A stretch of DNA of 40,883 bases from Bifidobacterium breve (GCA_945861925.1 CAMAWO010000004.1:1-40883), one strand, 5' to 3'. Positions 1 through 7,221 are shown, numbered from the stretch's first letter. The notes: generated by a model not told the origin, from the letters alone. Program-made: numbers and translations.

Positions 1-1
1 G

Positions 2-298
2 AGTCCAGCGACGCGGGTCCTCATGGTCATGGGTCCCAACGGCGTCGTGGATGGGGTTGGTACGTACGGAACGCTCATGCTCACTCCGGGCGACGATGGG
101 ATGACCGCCGTGATGCTGTCGAATGGGCAACATGACGATTGGACGGCGACGCCGGACCCAACGACAGGGCCATCGGCGATCTCCCAGAAAATCTCTTTAA
201 TGAATACTTGGTCAGAATCGTACGCCGTGAGTAGTACTGAGATGTTTGGGTACTGCGGAGGAGGGGCCGTTGACGCGGCAACGAAAAACGTAACATGA
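2..298 (+). CDS. C-terminal part of an unidentified protein (5' end outside window)
   Basis: A frame open from the first bases of the window runs to a TGA at 296-298 and gives about 98 residues. It contains a Gly-rich stretch (GVGTYGTLMLTPGDDGMTAV) followed by MLSNGQ. That resembles, only loosely, the C-terminal strands of beta-lactamase-fold serine hydrolases, but the catalytic motifs would lie outside the window. The last 40 residues match nothing I recognise. A strong hairpin at 381-416 follows the stop and would suit a terminator. The flanking DNA looks decayed, so this could itself be a remnant. Function is not assigned. Confidence 0.35.
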   Translation, partial: SPATRVLMVMGPNGVVDGVGTYGTLMLTPGDDGMTAVMLSNGQHDDWTATPDPTTGPSAISQKISLMNTWSESYAVSSTEMFGYCGGGAVDAATKNVT

Positions 299-1142
299 CG
301 GTTGATTGAGGTTGTGATGCAAGGACGCGTTGGCTAGGGCGCATTCGGTCGTGTCAGAGCACGCTGGTTGCCAAGTCGGCTACAGGGGATGACACATGTA
401 GGTGTCATCCCCTGTATGCGGCGTGTGCCGAGGACCCTAAGTCGACGTCGATGACCCCTGCTGCGCCCTCTGAGGTCCGTAGTTTTTTGTTGGCTCCGCA
501 ACCCAGTGGTTGGACTGTGTGAGCCATACAGTGTCCACTGGGGGTGCCTATTGGCGCACACGGTGAAGTCTCCCGGCTTCACGAACGACGACTGTTTCGT
601 GACTTTCCACAACGTCCGGGGTCGGCCTGCTGAGGCGACTCAGTTCGCGGAGTTTCCTCGTCTACGGGGCGACATGTTCGCTTGATCCTGCTCGTCTGCG
701 AGGTGTGCGGCGTCTCCTCGCAGGCCAGCGCGAGTGCGCCCCATGCGTGCCGGACATGAGGCTAATCCGGTGAGATCGTCGCGGTGAGGCAAGCCTACGA
801 CACGATGGCCGCAGCGAAAAAGGCTTGCGGTGCAGCGTGCAGCAGAGGGCGCAAGCGTCGTCGAAGCCGACGACTAGGAAGTCATTGCCGCTTGGCTTGC
901 ATGGCTATGAGTGGTGCGGGCCAAGCGGACCTCCCGGGTGCCGCGCAAATACTGTTCACCCCCCACAGATGCATCATCTCCGCCATCTAATCGAGAACGC
1001 TCAGTGCACTGAAGACGGATCCAGATCGCGTGATCGTTGGCAAGAGTGTGCAGGTCCATTGCTGCTTTGGCCATCTATTGGTGCTTCTGGGACACCGTTG
1101 GACGATCTCGGTGTGGCTGCAAGTGCCACATCGATCCGGTGG
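299..1142. other. Gene-poor stretch without a convincing coding region
   Basis: About 840 bases carry no frame with a credible start, ribosome-binding site and recognisable product. A stop-bounded frame ending at a TGA near 684 reads about 70 residues but has no usable start and no family I recognise. The long frame across 825-1712 on the plus strand is antisense to the Lsr2-like gene and has shadow-type composition. The only clear structure is the hairpin at 381-416. The stretch reads like decayed accessory DNA. Confidence 0.5.
381..416. terminator. Perfect 15-bp hairpin, probable bidirectional terminator
   Basis: Arms TACAGGGGATGACAC (381-395) and GTGTCATCCCCTGTA (402-416) are exact reverse complements around a six-base loop ATGTAG. 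There is no T tract after either arm. It lies 83 bases past the stop at 298. A T-less terminator is the simplest reading; a protein-binding palindrome or the end of a mobile element is also possible. Confidence 0.55.
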
Positions 1143-1493
1143 CTACGCCTCGCGCTCGTCGAGGTAGCGGGCGATCAGCGACTCCGGTACCCGCCCCTTC
1201 TCGTTGACCTCGATGCCACCGGCGATGGCCCGCGCCCGTACCTCGGCGGTCGTCACCCGTGGCTTTGCCGGTCGGGGTCGGGGCGATTGTTGCGGCGGCA
1301 CGGGTGCGTTGGTCTCCTTGGCTGGACTGGGCGCTCCGAGTCGTCTCGCATTGGCGGCGATGGCGTCCATGAGTTCGACCAGCGCACCCGAATGCTCGGG
1401 GCACAGGTCGGCGTCGTAGAACACCGAGTTCCGCCACACCCGCCGAGCATCGCCCTCAACCTCTGTGCCGCACGCGTCGCACACCGGCACCAT
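1143..1493 (-). CDS. Lsr2-like nucleoid-associated protein with Cys/His cluster
   Basis: The protein has 116 residues from ATG at 1493, close to the 110-115 of Lsr2. The C-terminal 30 residues (VRARAIAGGIEVNEKGRVPESLIARYL) follow the Lsr2 DNA-binding domain pattern, in which a Gly-Arg pair (here KGRVP) acts as an AT-hook-like minor-groove clamp. The N-terminal half fits the Lsr2 dimerisation domain (FYDADLCPEH, then a helix ending in ARR) but carries CDACG and LCPEH, a possible zinc site as in some Lsr2 paralogues. The linker is Pro/Gln-rich. Lsr2 proteins bridge AT-rich, often foreign, DNA and silence it. This looks like an accessory paralogue, since it stands alone in a decayed region beside a truncated regulator. 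A TTG three bases upstream is a weaker start. Confidence 0.7.
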   Translation of the reverse strand: MVPVCDACGTEVEGDARRVWRNSVFYDADLCPEHSGALVELMDAIAANARRLGAPSPAKETNAPVPPQQSPRPRPAKPRVTTAEVRARAIAGGIEVNEKGRVPESLIARYLDEREA

Positions 1494-1494
1494 C

Positions 1495-1659
1495 AAGGGC
1501 CATCACAAGTTGGCTCGGGGTGGGCATCTGTTCATGCCGGTGGCCGACCTGTACATCGGGCGCACCCCGGTCTGGGCCCGGTCGACCATCGACGCGTGGC
1601 TCAACAGCAGAGGCCACGTCGCCCTCGTCGAGCCTTGGCAGCAGGTCCCGTCTGGGTGA
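1495..1659 (+). pseudogene. 5'-truncated helix-turn-helix (AlpA/excisionase-like) regulator fragment
   Basis: The segment reads HKLARGGHLFMPVADLYIGR, then TPVWARSTIDAWLNSRG. That is the C-terminal half of the short MerR/AlpA-like HTH proteins common in actinobacteria, whose pattern is roughly ...DFPxPVAxLxxGxVW...xxIxAWxxxR. The expected first helices (VxxIAxxLGVSRQRVYQL) are missing: the frame upstream is antisense to the 5' end of the Lsr2-like gene and does not encode them. There is no start codon with a ribosome-binding site. I infer a gene broken when the two were joined. What it regulated is unknown; relatives act as excisionases or small repressors in mobile elements. Confidence 0.45.
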
Positions 1660-1758
1660 CCGATTGGGACCCGTGGCGGGGCGGGTGCCCGTCTCGTTCG
1701 CAGGCGGTGTGATCTGACCTCAGTGACAGGGGGTCGGGCTAATGAGGGGACCGCGTTG

Positions 1759-1784
1759 AATCTCGTCACTACAGTGACGAGATT
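1759..1784. repeat. Perfect 12-bp inverted repeat with 2-base spacer
   Basis: AATCTCGTCACT and AGTGACGAGATT are exact reverse complements separated by AC. The near-zero loop disfavours a terminator and favours a dimeric-protein operator or a recombination site. A CAGTGAC half-site recurs about 40 bases upstream, near 1720. Confidence 0.6.
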
Positions 1785-1822
1785 TCGACAGGGTGATGGG
1801 CTGATGACAACTAAAAAGCGAG

Positions 1823-1834
1823 GGCCGAAAGGCC
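1823..1834. repeat. GGCC-GAAA-GGCC tetraloop hairpin
   Basis: Four G-C pairs are closed by a GAAA (GNRA) loop, immediately before the long hairpin that starts at 1836. It is short and could occur by chance. Its placement next to two other stems makes a structured RNA or ssDNA region worth considering. Confidence 0.35.
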
Positions 1835-1835
1835 G

Positions 1836-1899
1836 GATTCGTGAGGGAAATGCGAGGTTTGCCACTCCCACGAGTGCAAACCGAAATCTCTCACGAATC
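1836..1899. repeat. Long two-level imperfect hairpin
   Basis: The outer arms GATTCGTGAGGGA (1836-1848) and TCTCTCACGAATC (1887-1899) pair with one mismatch. The inner arms GGTTTGCCACTC (1856-1867) and GAGTGCAAACC (1872-1882) pair with one bulged base around a CCAC loop. Interior loops of 7 and 4 bases separate the two stems. The architecture recalls folded single-strand recombination substrates or IS200/IS605-type element ends, but no transposase or integron recombination box is recognised here. Confidence 0.5.
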
Positions 1900-1963
1900 T
1901 GACTGTCGGATGGATCACAATTTGATTACAACTCGCGGTCGGTGGCCTTCGTGGGATTGTCGG

Positions 1964-2890
1964 CTAGACGAACACCTCGAGGGCATCGGGCACGGACTCG
2001 AAGTGCACCTCGGTGACGAGCCCGATGCTTTCACCATCAATCTGCAGGCCCTTCGGAACCGACACCGTCACCGTGAACGCATCAACGTCATGCCAGATCA
2101 CGATGGAGTTCCGGGTGGACCCTGACTTCGCGTGCATGATCATGCGTCGGGCTGCCCGCAGCGTGTTCGTCGTATCGAGGCTGCGGAGTGCGAACACGTC
2201 GAGACCGGTATCGAAGGAGGCGTCCGGGCACGGCTGGATGGGCCAGGTGCCGAAGTAGGTCCACGGCTTGGTGTTCTGGACGATCACGTGGAACACTCCG
2301 TCAACCGTGAGTCGGCCAGGGCGGCGCAGTGACAGGCGGGGATTGCGTCGATCGGTAACCCAGAAGGTGTGCCGGATCACCGTTGCGAGGTAGCGGACGG
2401 GGGTCGCCGTATGGCCGGCCCGGCGCTGCTCCTCCATGGCATCGATGACCTCTGCGTCAAGGCCAATGCCGGCGTTCGTGATGAACCATCGGTCGGCTGC
2501 GCGCCCGAGGCCGATGCGACGGGTATTGCCGTTGCGTACCGAGTCAAGCAGGTGGCCGGTGGCCTCGACGGGGTCTGCCGGCAGGCCGAGGGCGCGTGCG
2601 AAGACGTTGCCGCTGCCACCGGGGACGGTCGCGAGCCGGGGGAGCCCCTCGCGGACGCCGTCGGCGAGCAGACCGTTGACCACCTCGTGGATGATCCCGT
2701 CGCCGCCGAGGGTCACGACGATGTCGAGGCCTTCCATGCGGGCGCGTTCGCCGATCTCGATTCCGTGGCCCTTATGGGTGGTGACGGTGACCTCGAGATC
2801 GAGCTCGCGGGAGAGGGCCTGAACAAGGACGTCGGTCACCCGGGGCGAGGTCGTGGTGGCGTGAGGGTTCACGACGAGCAATCCGCGCAT
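1964..2890 (-). CDS. Diacylglycerol kinase-family (YegS/DgkB-like) lipid kinase
   Basis: The 308-residue length is normal for the family. The N-terminus is the DAGK catalytic fold: MRGLLVVNPHA (phosphate-binding start), GGDG at residues 62-65 in LGGDGIIHEVVNGLL, and a PGGSGNVFARALG loop near residues 90-102. The rest is the beta-rich C-terminal domain typical of bacterial lipid kinases (LDVFALRSL, LQIDGE). These enzymes phosphorylate diacylglycerol or related lipids with ATP at the inner membrane face. Which lipid is used cannot be read from sequence. The gene stands alone and is divergent from the membrane protein at 2973; the 82-base gap holds TAGGTC-type repeats. Confidence 0.88.
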   Translation of the reverse strand: MRGLLVVNPHATTTSPRVTDVLVQALSRELDLEVTVTTHKGHGIEIGERARMEGLDIVVTLGGDGIIHEVVNGLLADGVREGLPRLATVPGGSGNVFARALGLPADPVEATGHLLDSVRNGNTRRIGLGRAADRWFITNAGIGLDAEVIDAMEEQRRAGHTATPVRYLATVIRHTFWVTDRRNPRLSLRRPGRLTVDGVFHVIVQNTKPWTYFGTWPIQPCPDASFDTGLDVFALRSLDTTNTLRAARRMIMHAKSGSTRNSIVIWHDVDAFTVTVSVPKGLQIDGESIGLVTEVHFESVPDALEVFV

Positions 2891-2929
2891 TCGTCCACCC
2901 TAGTTGCGCCGTCCCGGGTGGTGCAGACG

Positions 2930-2958
2930 TAGGTCCGGCCCAGCTCTGGACCTAGGTC
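2930..2958. promoter_or_regulatory. Repeated TAGGTC/GACCTA sites in a divergent promoter gap
   Basis: TAGGTCC (2930-2936) and GGACCTA (2948-2954) form an inverted repeat. The second arm overlaps a perfect 10-bp palindrome, GACCTAGGTC (2949-2958). The cluster sits 14 bases before the GTG at 2973 and 40 bases before the divergent start at 2890, a good place for one regulator to act on both genes. The regulator is unknown. Confidence 0.35.
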
Positions 2959-2972
2959 ATAGCATTGGCCTT

Positions 2973-3389
2973 GTGGCAGGCATGATCCTAGGACGTCCCT
3001 TCATCGCACTGGGCGTCATCGCGGGAATCGAGGGAATCGGACTGCTTGGCTATGCGCTATTCGACGCGATAGAGGGCATCCGGATCGGCGCAACCGGACC
3101 TGCGGCAGTCTCGAGCGTGCCAGCGCTCATCTTGCAGATCGCCATCCTCGGCGCTTTCGGCGCCGGCCTCGTGCTCGTTGGGACCGGCTGGCTGCGGGCG
3201 CGGCGATGGGCACGTGCCCCGTTCGTGCTCGCCCAGCTGATCGCTCTGGTGATCGGCGCCCCATTGGTTACGGCAGTTGGCGGGGTCGAGCGCATCGCGG
3301 GCATCAGCATCATCCTGCTCGCGGCCACCGGCGTCGTCCTCGTCTTCGCTCCTGCCGTGACTCGCTCACTCGCCGAGCATTCGGACTGA
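2973..3389 (+). CDS. Small integral membrane protein of unknown function
   Basis: From GTG at 2973 the product is 138 residues with four hydrophobic segments: FIALGVIAGIEGIGLLGYAL, a LILQIAILGAFGAGLVLVGT segment, a LAQLIALVIGAPLVTAV segment and ISIILLAATGVVLVFAPAV. Between segments two and three lies the basic stretch WLRARRWARAP. The topology resembles small four-helix membrane proteins that are widespread and uncharacterised in actinobacteria. ATG at 2982 is an equally possible start; neither has a clear ribosome-binding site, so the mRNA may be nearly leaderless. It converges on sigF with a 15-base gap. Confidence 0.65.
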   Translation: MAGMILGRPFIALGVIAGIEGIGLLGYALFDAIEGIRIGATGPAAVSSVPALILQIAILGAFGAGLVLVGTGWLRARRWARAPFVLAQLIALVIGAPLVTAVGGVERIAGISIILLAATGVVLVFAPAVTRSLAEHSD

Positions 3390-3404
3390 GCCTCCCGCTC
3401 TGTA

Positions 3405-4226
3405 TCACGTGCCCCGCGTGCCCTCATTGCGTAACTTCTCCATGGATGCGGCGAGGAGCCGCGACACGTGGACCTGGGAGATTCCGAGTTCCTCGGCGAT
3501 CTGGGACTGGGTGAGCTCCTCGTAGATCTTCGCGATGACGATGCGTCGCTCGCGCTCAGGAAGGGTGTCGAGCAGCGAATCGACGATCATTCGGTTCTCG
3601 ACCTGTTCGAAGGAGTAATCAGGGAGGCCCATGGTTTCGGCGAGGCTACGCCCCTCGGAATCGACGGGGGTATCGAGCGAGGCCGCATCGCGCGCTGTCG
3701 CTGCCTCAAGTGCCGACAGGATCTCTTCCGGCGGGACCTCGAGGTGGGCGCTGAGCTCCGCCACCGTTGGCGAACGCCCGAGATCAGCAGACAGGTCATC
3801 CCTCGCCCGGTTGACCGAGGAGGTGAGATCGCGAAGGCGCCTGGGAACGTGCACCGTCCACGAGTCGTCGCGGAAGAACTTCCGCATCTCGCCGATGATG
3901 TGCGGGGTAGCGAAGGTGCTGAACTCATGGCCCCGGTCGAGGTCGAAGCGGTCGACTGCGTTGATGAGGCCAGCAATCCCGACTTGAACGACGTCGTCGC
4001 CGGATGACCCGCGCGCCCCGTATCGCTGCGCGAGATGGTGCACGAGTCCGAGGTGCATCGTGACAAGTTCGTCGCGCACTGCTCGAAACTCTGACCTCTC
4101 GCGTGGAACGTCGTCACAGCCGTGCAGGTCCGTGGTGGCGCGAAGCCTCGCAAACTCGGCGAACAGCTCGCGTTCACGGGCACGCTGCTCCGCTGTCCAG
4201 CGCGACGTTCGCCCGCTCGCGCTCAT
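3405..4226 (-). CDS. sigF: RNA polymerase sigma factor, SigF/SigB group (sigma-70 group 3)
   Basis: The 273 residues carry all parts of a group 3 sigma factor. Region 2 contains DVVQVGIAGLINAVDRFD, then GHEFSTFATPHIIGEMRKFF and DDSWTVHVPRRLRDL. Region 3 follows (LGRSPTVAELSAHLEV). Region 4 has LPERERRIVIAKIYEELTQS and a helix-turn-helix at IAEELGISQVHVSRLL. It directs RNA polymerase to stress or stationary-phase promoters. The start ATGA overlaps the stop of the upstream anti-sigma gene by four bases, so the pair is translationally coupled. No anti-anti-sigma gene lies nearby, so any partner-switching antagonist must be encoded elsewhere. Confidence 0.93.
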   Translation of the reverse strand: MSASGRTSRWTAEQRARERELFAEFARLRATTDLHGCDDVPRERSEFRAVRDELVTMHLGLVHHLAQRYGARGSSGDDVVQVGIAGLINAVDRFDLDRGHEFSTFATPHIIGEMRKFFRDDSWTVHVPRRLRDLTSSVNRARDDLSADLGRSPTVAELSAHLEVPPEEILSALEAATARDAASLDTPVDSEGRSLAETMGLPDYSFEQVENRMIVDSLLDTLPERERRIVIAKIYEELTQSQIAEELGISQVHVSRLLAASMEKLRNEGTRGT

Positions 4227-4597
4227 GCCCCGGCTGGCTCCAGACCGCGCATAAGCAGGGTGAGGGTGACGAGTCCGCCGAGTTCACCTGCGTGAACCTC
4301 GTCAACGAGGGCCCTGATGACCATCCACCCGAAGCCCTCCGGATCCGGAAGGGTCGCATTCAACGCATTCGAGGTCACGACCATGGTGAGCTCGGTGCCC
4401 GAGACGAGGAACGAGCAGGTGATGGTCTCGTCGCCACCGGTGATGAGTTGGGATACGGCTTCATCTATGGCGAGGCGGGCGTCCTCAACCTGATCAATCG
4501 TGAAGTCGAGTCGGGCTGCGAGCGTGGCCGCAGTGGTGCGGGCGAGCGTCACATTCGCTGCGTGCGCTGGGAAACTCAAGGTGATGGGCTCGAGCAT
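4223..4597 (-). CDS. Anti-sigma factor, RsbW/UsfX-like ATPase fold
   Basis: The start is the ATG at 4597 because AGGAGG (4605-4610) lies seven bases upstream; a longer frame to 4615 would start inside that site. The 124-residue product has the HATPase_c order of RsbW/SpoIIAB proteins: an N-box-like VEDARLAIDEAVSQLI (residues 38-52) and a G1-like DPEGFGWMVIRALVDEV. The N-box asparagine that normally binds Mg-ATP appears replaced (EAVSQ, where SpoIIAB has EAVTN). Kinase activity may therefore be weak or lost, as in other actinobacterial SigF partners. It is expected to bind and hold the SigF product encoded immediately downstream. Confidence 0.82.
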   Translation of the reverse strand: MLEPITLSFPAHAANVTLARTTAATLAARLDFTIDQVEDARLAIDEAVSQLITGGDETITCSFLVSGTELTMVVTSNALNATLPDPEGFGWMVIRALVDEVHAGELGGLVTLTLLMRGLEPAGA

Positions 4598-4682
4598 TGG
4601 GAGACCTCCTTCCATTGTGCCGTGAGCCTATCGCCGGGCGTGCCAATAGCGCCGGAAGCCGCTCCGGGCGTACGGTGGGCAA

Positions 4683-5951
4683 ATGCGGGTGATCATCGTT
4701 GGCGCAGGATTCGCTGGGCTGAGTGCCGCTTGGGTGCTCGCCGATGCCGGAGTGGATGTGACGGTTCTCGAGGCGCGCGACCGCGTCGGCGGGCGCGTCT
4801 GGTCTTGGGAACTGGTGCCGGGCGACCCGGGGACCGTGGTTGAGCGAGGCGCCGAGTTCGTCCTCGATGGGTACGAGCATCTGAACACTTGGGTAACGCG
4901 GCTTGGCCTGGAGCTCGCGAACACGACGATGAGCTATTACGTTCGCGAGCCTCGGGGCGGCCTGCCGGTGACAGTTGGTGAGGTGGCGACGGCTGCGGCG
5001 ATTCTCGCCGATGCAGCCGCGGCAGAGCCGAGTTCGGTCTCGGTCGCAAGCATCGCCGAGACGGTCCTCGCGGCCCAGTCGCGGTCAGCAGGAGGGGTCA
5101 GCCCGGCAGCCGTCGCAGCGATCCTCACGAGAATCTCGATCAGCTGGGCGACGGAGGTGACCGAGCTCTCATGCAGGGCGCTGCAGGGGACGGCGTCGGC
5201 ATTCGAGCCCAATCCCACGTATCGGGTCGCCGGTGGTAACCAGGGAATCGCCCATGGCATTGCTGCACTGCTCGGTGATCGGGTCCGCCTCGGCTGCCCG
5301 GTCCGCAGGCTTACTCACGACGATGGTTCGGCTACCGCCTGGACCGATGGTGGGGCCGAGCGGGCTGACGCAGTCATCGTTACGGTGCCGCTTGCCTGCT
5401 CGAGCGCCGTGCCGGTTGAGCCGGCGTTACCTGCGTGGAAGTACGAGGCGTGGTCGCGCACCGGACTCGGCCAGGCGGCGAAGCTGCACGTCATGCTTGC
5501 GCAGCCGGCGCCTGCGTCAGCAGTGCTGTCCGTCCCAGACGGCTATTGGACCTGGGTGGCGACCGATGCATCAGGCGCGCCCCAGCCGATCGCGCACTGC
5601 TTCGCAGGATCGATGCCAGCACTTGATCGCCTCGGGGTGATGAGTGGTCCGGAGGCCTGGCTCGCCCGCCTTGCAGACCTGCGACCAGAACTCTCATTCG
5701 ATGTCGATCGGGTGCTCGTGTCGACCTGGGCTGACGATCCTTGGGCCGCGATGGCCTACTCGGCGGAACGCGCGGTGAGCCGCGAGGACGACCCAGACCT
5801 CATGGCCGCACCGGTGGGCCGGCTGCACTTTGCTGGGGAGCACACGGCCGGACCGTGGTCAGGGCTCATGGAGGGGGCGCTGCGTTCAGGGGAGCGGGTG
5901 GCGCAGGAAGTATTGGTTACGTGGGGTTCGCGAGGGCCGCAAGGTCGATGA
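4683..5951 (+). CDS. FAD-dependent amine oxidase (flavin monoamine oxidase family)
   Basis: The protein has 422 residues. An N-terminal Rossmann fold (VIIVGAGFAGLSAAWVLA, then VTVLEARDRVGGRVWS) binds FAD. The C-terminal FAD motif is present as LHFAGEHTAGPWSGLMEGAL. The middle (WKYEAWSRTGLGQAAKLHVM) matches the substrate domain of monoamine oxidases. It should oxidise an amine to an aldehyde or imine with release of hydrogen peroxide; the substrate is not identifiable. Its 3' end overlaps the convergent GNAT gene by 35 bases. The GNAT enzyme belongs to a group including diamine acetyltransferases, so a shared polyamine theme is possible but unproven. Confidence 0.87.
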   Translation: MRVIIVGAGFAGLSAAWVLADAGVDVTVLEARDRVGGRVWSWELVPGDPGTVVERGAEFVLDGYEHLNTWVTRLGLELANTTMSYYVREPRGGLPVTVGEVATAAAILADAAAAEPSSVSVASIAETVLAAQSRSAGGVSPAAVAAILTRISISWATEVTELSCRALQGTASAFEPNPTYRVAGGNQGIAHGIAALLGDRVRLGCPVRRLTHDDGSATAWTDGGAERADAVIVTVPLACSSAVPVEPALPAWKYEAWSRTGLGQAAKLHVMLAQPAPASAVLSVPDGYWTWVATDASGAPQPIAHCFAGSMPALDRLGVMSGPEAWLARLADLRPELSFDVDRVLVSTWADDPWAAMAYSAERAVSREDDPDLMAAPVGRLHFAGEHTAGPWSGLMEGALRSGERVAQEVLVTWGSRGPQGR

Positions 5952-6444
5952 GTGCCTGTCCGCTCACCCGCTGAACCGTCCATTCATCCATCGGCACCGC
6001 CCCGATCGAGGCGTAAACGTTCAGCGCGTCCTCGTTCCAGTCGAGGACCCACCATTCGAAGCGTCCGTACCCCTCGTCGACACAGACCTTCGCCATCGTG
6101 GCGAGGAGAGCTTTGCCGAAGCCACGGCCACGAAATGCCGGGCGCACGAAGAGGTCCTCGAGGTAGAGGCCATGGACACCGAGCCAAGTCGAAAAATTGA
6201 GGAAGTAGATGGCGAAGCCGGCAAGGCTGCCGGTTTCGGGGTCGTCGTCGACGACGAAGGCATAGACGGCTGGGGCTGGCCCGAAGAGCGCGGCGTTGAA
6301 TTGCTCGGGGGTAGCGACCGCGTGGTCTGCGAGCCGTTCGTATTCAGCGAGTTCACGCACCATGGCGAGGATTTCACCGGTGTCGCCGGGGACGGCCCTG
6401 CGAATGAGGCCGGTCGGCACGGTGTTGCGATCGGGGGTCGGCAT
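5917..6444 (-). CDS. GNAT-family N-acetyltransferase (diamine acetyltransferase-like)
   Basis: The 175 residues form one GNAT domain. IRRAVPGDTGEILAMVRELA is strand 1 and helix 1. YLEDLFVRPAFRGRGFGKAL holds the acetyl-CoA pyrophosphate loop (RGRGFGKALL). FEWWVLDWNEDALNVYASIG followed by AVPMDEW is the C-terminal signature shared with the spermidine/spermine and thialysine acetyltransferase subgroup. It probably acetylates a small primary amine. It follows the nitroreductase gene on the same strand after 41 bases and may be cotranscribed with it. The 3' end overlaps the amine oxidase gene. Confidence 0.83.
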   Translation of the reverse strand: MPTPDRNTVPTGLIRRAVPGDTGEILAMVRELAEYERLADHAVATPEQFNAALFGPAPAVYAFVVDDDPETGSLAGFAIYFLNFSTWLGVHGLYLEDLFVRPAFRGRGFGKALLATMAKVCVDEGYGRFEWWVLDWNEDALNVYASIGAVPMDEWTVQRVSGQALIDLAALANPT

Positions 6445-6485
6445 GGGACCTGAGCCTAGGAGGTGGTGGGCGGGGTCTGGAACGA

Positions 6486-7115
6486 CTACAGGACAGTGAC
6501 GGCTTCGTCGTACGCGTGGCGGGGATTGCGCGGATTGTTTGCCCCCTCGGCCACGTGCCCGAGATTCACGACGAGCAGGGACTTCAGGCCGGTGCCAGCG
6601 AAGAACTCCGCGTCGATGCCCGCCTTGTTGAAACCGCCCATTGGGCCGGCATCGAGGCCGACCGCCCGCGCGGCGATGATGAAGTAGCCCGCCTGGAGGG
6701 TGGCATTGAACAGTGCAGCCTGAGTTCGGGCTGCATCGTCGGCAAACTTGTCCTTCGCGTCCGGTACCTGCGGCAGGACGCGAGATAGATGCTCGTGAAA
6801 ATTGGTGTCGGCGGCGAGGATGGCAACGACCGGTGCGGAGAGGGACTTGGGGCGATTGCCCTCCGCGAGCAGGGGGAGAAGCCGGGCCTTGGCCCCGTCG
6901 CTGCGGATGAAGGTGATGCGCAGCGGCTGGGAGTTCATCGCAGTCGGGCCGAAGCGCATGAGGCCATAGAGCTCTGCGAGTTCCTCGTCGCTCACCGGGG
7001 CGTCTGTGAAGCCGTAGGCCGTGTGGGCATCATGGAACAGCAGGCTCGCGGTCTGCGCGTCGATGGCGCGGCTAACGGGTATCCCGCTGCTGGTGGATTC
7101 GGTGGTCGCGGTCAT
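6486..7115 (-). CDS. Nitroreductase-family NAD(P)H:FMN oxidoreductase, RutE/HadB-like
   Basis: The 209 residues match the RutE/HadB subgroup: YGLMRFGPTAMNSQPLRITF (FMN-phosphate loop), KSLSAPVVAILAAD, AALFNATLQAGYFIIAARAV and GLDAGPMGGFNKAGID. RutE reduces 3-hydroxypropionate semialdehyde (malonic semialdehyde) in pyrimidine catabolism. No other rut genes are nearby, so the substrate could be a different aldehyde or quinone. GGAG lies a few bases before the ATG. A near-perfect palindrome 34-61 bases upstream of the start (7149-7176) suggests control by a MarR/TetR-type repressor encoded elsewhere. Confidence 0.86.
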   Translation of the reverse strand: MTATTESTSSGIPVSRAIDAQTASLLFHDAHTAYGFTDAPVSDEELAELYGLMRFGPTAMNSQPLRITFIRSDGAKARLLPLLAEGNRPKSLSAPVVAILAADTNFHEHLSRVLPQVPDAKDKFADDAARTQAALFNATLQAGYFIIAARAVGLDAGPMGGFNKAGIDAEFFAGTGLKSLLVVNLGHVAEGANNPRNPRHAYDEAVTVL

Positions 7116-7148
7116 TGTGTCTCCTAGGTGCCCGTCGGGGTGCGAAGG

Positions 7149-7176
7149 TATGATGATTGATTATTCAACCATCATA
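7149..7176. promoter_or_regulatory. Operator-like inverted repeat upstream of the RutE-like gene
   Basis: TATGATGATTGA (7149-7160) and TCAACCATCATA (7165-7176) pair with a single mismatch around TTAT. The core TTGA-N4-TCAA form is typical of winged-helix dimers such as MarR-family repressors. It is AT-rich against a GC-rich background and lies where the promoter for the minus-strand gene ending at 6486 should be. Confidence 0.6.
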
Positions 7177-7221
7177 CGTGTCGTCGCTCGCACCGCCGGG
7201 CGGCTGCTCCCCTTTGGGGCC

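Larger units (their letters stand above)
1660..1963. other. Non-coding stretch with three successive hairpins
   Basis: No credible gene lies between the HTH fragment and the lipid kinase stop. The stretch holds a perfect 12-bp palindrome (1759-1784), a GGCC-GAAA-GGCC tetraloop hairpin (1823-1834) and a two-level long hairpin (1836-1899), each listed separately. Local base composition is poorer in GC than the neighbours, for example around 1915-1935. Confidence 0.5.

Noticed and set aside
825-1712. Long plus-strand open frame of 295 codons
   Set aside because: It is antisense to the Lsr2-like gene, has no family resemblance or ribosome-binding site, and shows the Arg/Gly/His-rich composition of a shadow frame in GC-rich DNA.
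1836-1899. Integron attC site
   Set aside because: The two-level hairpin resembles one in shape, but no GTTRRRY/RYYYAAC boxes are present and no integrase or cassette array is nearby.
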